Assembly (NCBI RefSeq): GCF_025371035.1
Contig: NZ_JANZXB010000005.1
Location: 124,001 to 188,000, forward strand
Direction: 5' to 3'
Origin: Sphingomonas sp. LC-1
Lineage (GTDB): Bacteria; Pseudomonadota; Alphaproteobacteria; Sphingomonadales; Sphingomonadaceae
DNA: 64,000 bases
Shown: in pieces, positions 60,857 to 64,000 of the stretch
How the letters are laid out: each line of letters begins with the position of its first letter
How positions within the stretch are numbered: position 1 is the first letter of the stretch
Position numbers and translations under genes: made by a program
The notes under the pieces: generated by a model
Seen by the model: the letters and a program-made list of their open reading frames with translations, nothing else
What the model was told of the DNA's origin: nothing
The model's database searches: none

Positions 60857-62983
60857 ATGAACCCGCTGGTGCCTGTCGAACAGGATTCGGCCAAGATAAT
60901 CGACATCGGCGCCGTCATGAACGCGGTCCGTCGGCGCATCATTCCCATCGCGATCACGATGGTCATCGTCCTCGCGCTAACCGCCGTCAGCTACAAGCTG
61001 GCCACCCCGCGCTACAGTGCCGAAGGGCAGGTCGGTATCGAGCGCACCAACGAGGAAATCGTCAATGCGCAGCAAGACCAGCGCCTACAACCCCTGACCA
61101 CCGATTCGTCGTCCGTCGATACGGAAGTCACGCAGATCCTGTCGCCCGAGACGCTGGGGCGCGTCGTGGACCGCCTGGGTCTGGCGAAGAACCCGGACTT
61201 CGTCGGCACCGATCCGGTCGACCCGACGACGGCACGCAATAACGCGATCGGTGCATTGACCGGCGGTTTGAGCGCCAAGCGCGACGGCACCTCCTATGCC
61301 ATCGACGTCAGCTTCCTGTCGACCGATCCCGCCATGGCGGCGAAGATCGTCAACACGGTGATGGACGAGTATCTGAACCGTCAGCAGATTCAGAAGCGCG
61401 ACGAGCGGAATAAGGAAATTGGTCTGCTCAGCTCGCGTATCGCCAGCGCGCGAGGCGAGTTGCTAGGAGCCGAGACCGAGGTGGCCCGTTTCCGTGCGGC
61501 GACCAACCTCGTCGACATTCAGAATGAAAGCACAAACGCGCAGCAGTCGATCGCGGTGCTCAACCAGCAACTGGCCGATGCGCAGGCCCAGCAGGCCGTA
61601 GCGGAGGCACGGAACACCGCCCGCAGCGCGAGCAGTGCCGGCGCAGGGTCGGCGGTGACCTCCCCGGTGCTGCAGCAGTTGCGCACCGAGGAAGCGGCGC
61701 TGAGCGCTCAGCAGGCCTCGCTTTCGGAACGTTATGGCGAACGCCATCCGCAGGTGATCGAGACCAACGAGAAGCTGCGTGAGACACGCCGCCAGATCGC
61801 ATCGGAAACCGCGCGGGTCCGCCAGAGCCTGGCCGCCGAGGCCGATGTGGCACGTCGCCGCACTTCCTCGATCGTCTCGTCGCTCGGCGCACAAAAGGGG
61901 CAGTTGCTTCAGGGCAATGCCGCATCGGTCCGCCTGGGCGAACTAGAGCGCAAGGCGACGACGCTCAAGAGCCTCTACGAAGCGCTGCTCGAGCGGTATC
62001 AGCAGGCGATTGCCCGCCAGGGCACCGAGCGGAGCGCGGCTTATATCATCGCGCGGGCGTTCGTGCCGCAAAAGCCCGATAGCCCGAAGAAGATCGTCTA
62101 TGGCGGTGGCGGCCTGTTGGCGGCGCTGCTCGCCGGGGCGCTTGTCCTCGCCGGCCTGGAAATGGCGGAGAACGGCTTCACCACCCGCCGTCAGGTCGAA
62201 CGCGCGCTGGGCCTGCCGGTGCTGGCCTCGATCCCCGATCTTCGAACGCTCGATCGTCACCGGATCAAGTCGCCGACCCCTGCCACGATCAGCCATCATT
62301 TGGTCGAGCATCCCGGAAGCGTCTTCAGCGAGGCCTATCGCTCGATCCGCACCGCATTGAAGGTCGGACGCGAGGAGCAATCGGTGAAGGTCGTCGCGAT
62401 CTCCTCCGCGCTTCCGGGCGAGGGCAAGACCTCGACTTCCTTCTCGCTCGCACGCTCTTCGGCGCTGGCTGGCATCACGACCGTCCTGGTCGATTGCGAT
62501 CTTCGCCGTCAGGCGACCAGCCGTCAGATGGAAGGGGCGATTCAATATGGTCTCGCCGATCTTCTGCGTGGTGAAGCGACGCTGGATCAGGTCCTGGTCC
62601 GCGACAGCGCAAGCGGCGCTTTCCTGTTGCCGCAGCGGCCGACCAATGCCGACACCTCGTACGATCTGATCGCCTCCAGCGCGATGCAGCACCTGGTCGA
62701 ACAACTGCGCGAGCGCTTCGATCTGGTCATCCTCGACACCGCACCGCTGCTGGCAATCGCGGATTCGCGCGCTATCGCCTCGATGGCCGATGTCGCGTTG
62801 CTGGCGGTACGCTGGCGCAAGACGCCCGCTCCGGCGGTGCGGCTGGCGCTGGACCATCTGTCGATGGCGGACGCGCAAATCGGCGGCATCCTGATGACCA
62901 TGGTCGATCTCAAGGTGCAGCGCCGTGCCGGAGCAGGCGACGAGATGCGCTACTATAATCGCTATTCCAGCTATTATAGCTGA
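60857..62983 (+). CDS. Polysaccharide biosynthesis tyrosine autokinase (Wzc-like)
   Basis: A 708-residue co-polymerase that controls EPS chain length and export. The N-terminal Wzz domain begins with a membrane helix at about 30-50, followed by a long periplasmic coiled coil (about 180-390), and a second helix near 415-440. The cytoplasmic BY-kinase domain has Walker A SALPGEGKTSTSF with Lys524, Walker A' VLVDCDLRRQ and Walker B VILDTAP. The C-terminus, YYNRYSSYYS, is a tyrosine cluster as used for autophosphorylation. In gellan producers the two halves are separate proteins (GelC/GelE); here they are fused. ATG 60857 has GGACGGAG upstream. A terminator follows. Confidence 0.95.
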   Translation: MNPLVPVEQDSAKIIDIGAVMNAVRRRIIPIAITMVIVLALTAVSYKLATPRYSAEGQVGIERTNEEIVNAQQDQRLQPLTTDSSSVDTEVTQILSPETLGRVVDRLGLAKNPDFVGTDPVDPTTARNNAIGALTGGLSAKRDGTSYAIDVSFLSTDPAMAAKIVNTVMDEYLNRQQIQKRDERNKEIGLLSSRIASARGELLGAETEVARFRAATNLVDIQNESTNAQQSIAVLNQQLADAQAQQAVAEARNTARSASSAGAGSAVTSPVLQQLRTEEAALSAQQASLSERYGERHPQVIETNEKLRETRRQIASETARVRQSLAAEADVARRRTSSIVSSLGAQKGQLLQGNAASVRLGELERKATTLKSLYEALLERYQQAIARQGTERSAAYIIARAFVPQKPDSPKKIVYGGGGLLAALLAGALVLAGLEMAENGFTTRRQVERALGLPVLASIPDLRTLDRHRIKSPTPATISHHLVEHPGSVFSEAYRSIRTALKVGREEQSVKVVAISSALPGEGKTSTSFSLARSSALAGITTVLVDCDLRRQATSRQMEGAIQYGLADLLRGEATLDQVLVRDSASGAFLLPQRPTNADTSYDLIASSAMQHLVEQLRERFDLVILDTAPLLAIADSRAIASMADVALLAVRWRKTPAPAVRLALDHLSMADAQIGGILMTMVDLKVQRRAGAGDEMRYYNRYSSYYS

Positions 62984-63018
62984 AACGCAGCAGCTTCCGA
63001 TCCACCATGATCCTTCCG

Positions 63019-63053
63019 AAAAGCCGCCGATCCCAATGGGACTGGCGGCTTTT
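63019..63053 (+). terminator. Intrinsic terminator after the tyrosine autokinase gene
   Basis: AAAAGCCGCC (63019-63028) pairs with GGCGGCTTTT (63044-63053); inner bases TCCCA/TGGGA can extend the stem. A T-run follows directly (CTTTTTAGC). It is 36 nt past the stop. Confidence 0.85.
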
Positions 63054-63194
63054 TAGCATGGCTTGGTTGCCAAATCGGCCGAACGGGCCTCATCCGGGAC
63101 GTCGACCGCCGCATAAGGCGTTGCAATGCGCCCAAGCCCCGATTAGGGCGACGCCACTTCCAGCCAACCCCCTATCAGGAGCTGCGTGACCATC

Positions 63195-63617
63195 ATGGCC
63201 GCGAACCGTACCTTTTCGATCATCAAGCCCGATGCGACCCGTCGCAACCTGACCGGCGCCGTCACCAAGATGCTGGAGGAAGCCGGCCTGCGCGTCGTTG
63301 CTTCGAAGCGTATCCAGATGACCCGCGAGCAGGCCGAGGGCTTCTATGCGGTCCATAAGGAGCGCCCCTTCTTCAACGATCTGGTCGAATTCATGATTTC
63401 GGGCCCGGTCGTCGTGCAGGTGCTGGAAGGCGAGAACGCCATGCAGCGCAACCGTGACATCATGGGTGCGACCAACCCCGCCAATGCCGAGCCGGGCACG
63501 ATCCGCAAGGAATTGGCGGAGTCGATCGAGGCGAACACGGTCCATGGTTCGGACTCGGACGAGAATGCGGCGATCGAGATCGCCTATTTCTTCAAGCCGG
63601 AAGAAATCGTCGGCTGA
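63195..63617 (+). CDS. ndk: Nucleoside diphosphate kinase
   Basis: Transfers the gamma-phosphate of ATP to nucleoside diphosphates by way of a phosphohistidine. The 140-residue protein is a complete housekeeping Ndk: [17 protein letters not shown] at 7-23, the [19 protein letters not shown] segment, [15 protein letters not shown], and the catalytic His117 in [11 protein letters not shown] 63195 gives the conserved N-terminus; GTG 63186 is closer to the AGGAG ribosome site and would add three residues. It is followed by a GNAT gene that starts on its stop codon (TGATG). Confidence 0.97.
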   Translation: MAANRTFSIIKPDATRRNLTGAVTKMLEEAGLRVVASKRIQMTREQAEGFYAVHKERPFFNDLVEFMISGPVVVQVLEGENAMQRNRDIMGATNPANAEPGTIRKELAESIEANTVHGSDSDENAAIEIAYFFKPEEIVG

Positions 63618-64000
63618 TGGAATGGCGGCTGCGGCGGGCGGATGCGGGCGATGCGCCCGTCTTGTCGCTCGTCGCGGCCGCGACCTTCCTGGAAACGTTC
63701 GTCGGGGTCATCGCCGGTCCCGACATGATCCGCCACTGTTCGCGGAACAGCTCGCCGACGCGGTTCGAGCAATGGATCGCCGATCCGCACTGCGTGGCGA
63801 CGCTTGCCGAACATCGCGATGGCGCCGCGCCGATCGGCTATACACTGCTGACCCCGCCGGATCTTCCCGTCGAAACCGATGCGCGCGATATCGAGCTGCG
63901 TCGCATCTATACGCTCCTGCCTGCTCGCGGCACCGGGCTCGGCCACGGCTTGATGGCAAGAGCTGTCGATGACGCGCGCGCTTTGGGTCGGCGTCGGATG
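63617..64000 (+). CDS. GNAT family N-acetyltransferase (3' end outside window)
   Basis: The first 128 residues of an acetyltransferase that is cut by the window end. It begins [21 protein letters not shown], has the AATFLETF segment common in this group, and contains the acetyl-CoA-binding motif LPARGTGLGHGLM near residues 105-117 (R-G-x-G-x-G/A). The start ATG shares its A with the ndk stop TGA, indicating translational coupling. Substrate is unknown. Confidence 0.88.
   Translation, partial: MEWRLRRADAGDAPVLSLVAAATFLETFVGVIAGPDMIRHCSRNSSPTRFEQWIADPHCVATLAEHRDGAAPIGYTLLTPPDLPVETDARDIELRRIYTLLPARGTGLGHGLMARAVDDARALGRRRM

Noticed and set aside
1-64000. tRNA, rRNA, CRISPR arrays, insertion sequences, prophage or integrase genes
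   Set aside because: No cloverleaf-like genes, regularly spaced repeats, transposase or integrase products, or target-site duplications were recognised by eye. tRNAscan-SE, Infernal and an ISfinder search would be decisive.

Overview
The window is about 64 kb of high-GC DNA from an alphaproteobacterium. Gene content points to the Sphingomonadaceae, most likely Sphingomonas or a close relative: large carbohydrate-type TonB-dependent receptors, a mannonate dehydratase of the Novosphingobium type, sphingan-like exopolysaccharide (EPS) genes, a Ku/LigD pair and many exported hydrolases. I saw no rRNA, tRNA, insertion sequence, prophage or CRISPR array. Gene density is high, and many neighbours are coupled by 1-4 nt ATGA or TGATG overlaps.

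Layout. 1-5 kb: the end of an MFS transporter, an exported sulfatase overlapping a formylglycine-generating-enzyme (FGE) homologue, and a second MFS transporter. 5-12.4 kb: exported catabolic enzymes (PHB-depolymerase-like esterase, penicillin-acylase family protein, amidohydrolase, M13 peptidase, alpha/beta hydrolase). 12.5-16.4 kb: an MHYT-GGDEF-EAL protein coupled to a GAF protein, then a class A beta-lactamase-like lipoprotein. 17.4-20.1 kb: a three-gene operon for an inositol-headed lipid or phosphodiester (nucleotidyltransferase, inositol-3-phosphate synthase, CDP-alcohol phosphotransferase). 20.3-21.9 kb: an exported amidase.

21.9-30.5 kb is a glucuronoxylan/hexuronate locus: TonB receptor, GH67 alpha-glucuronidase, D-mannonate dehydratase and hexuronate MFS transporter, with related operator-like sequences upstream of the receptor and of the glucuronidase. 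30.5-32.7 kb is a large-subunit catalase. 32.8-36.1 kb is the most intriguing block: a tightly coupled operon of GT2 glycosyltransferase, acyl-CoA-dehydrogenase-like flavoprotein, PIG-L deacetylase and NodS-like methyltransferase. It is preceded by an exact FNR/FixK-type box (TTGAT-N4-ATCAA) placed as in a class II activated promoter. The set looks like a small pathway for an N-modified glycoconjugate of unknown structure.

36.4-40.3 kb carries non-homologous end joining (Ku, LigD) beside a coiled-coil protein of unknown role. 40.3-49.4 kb is housekeeping and accessory: a PRISE-type reductase with its divergent HxlR regulator, an oxidoreductase, an ECF sigma/anti-sigma pair, an outer-membrane-type protein, a flavin reductase, a small operon with an exonuclease, an SDR and a membrane protein. 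49.5-63 kb has a siderophore-type TonB receptor and then an EPS cluster: UDP-glucose dehydrogenase, priming glycosylphosphotransferase, three glycosyltransferases, an acetyltransferase, an Alg13/Alg14-type two-part glycosyltransferase, a tyrosine autokinase and, unexpectedly, a GH10 xylanase inside the glycosyltransferase operon. No Wzx flippase, Wzy polymerase or Wza exporter is in the window. The window ends in ndk and a partial GNAT acetyltransferase.
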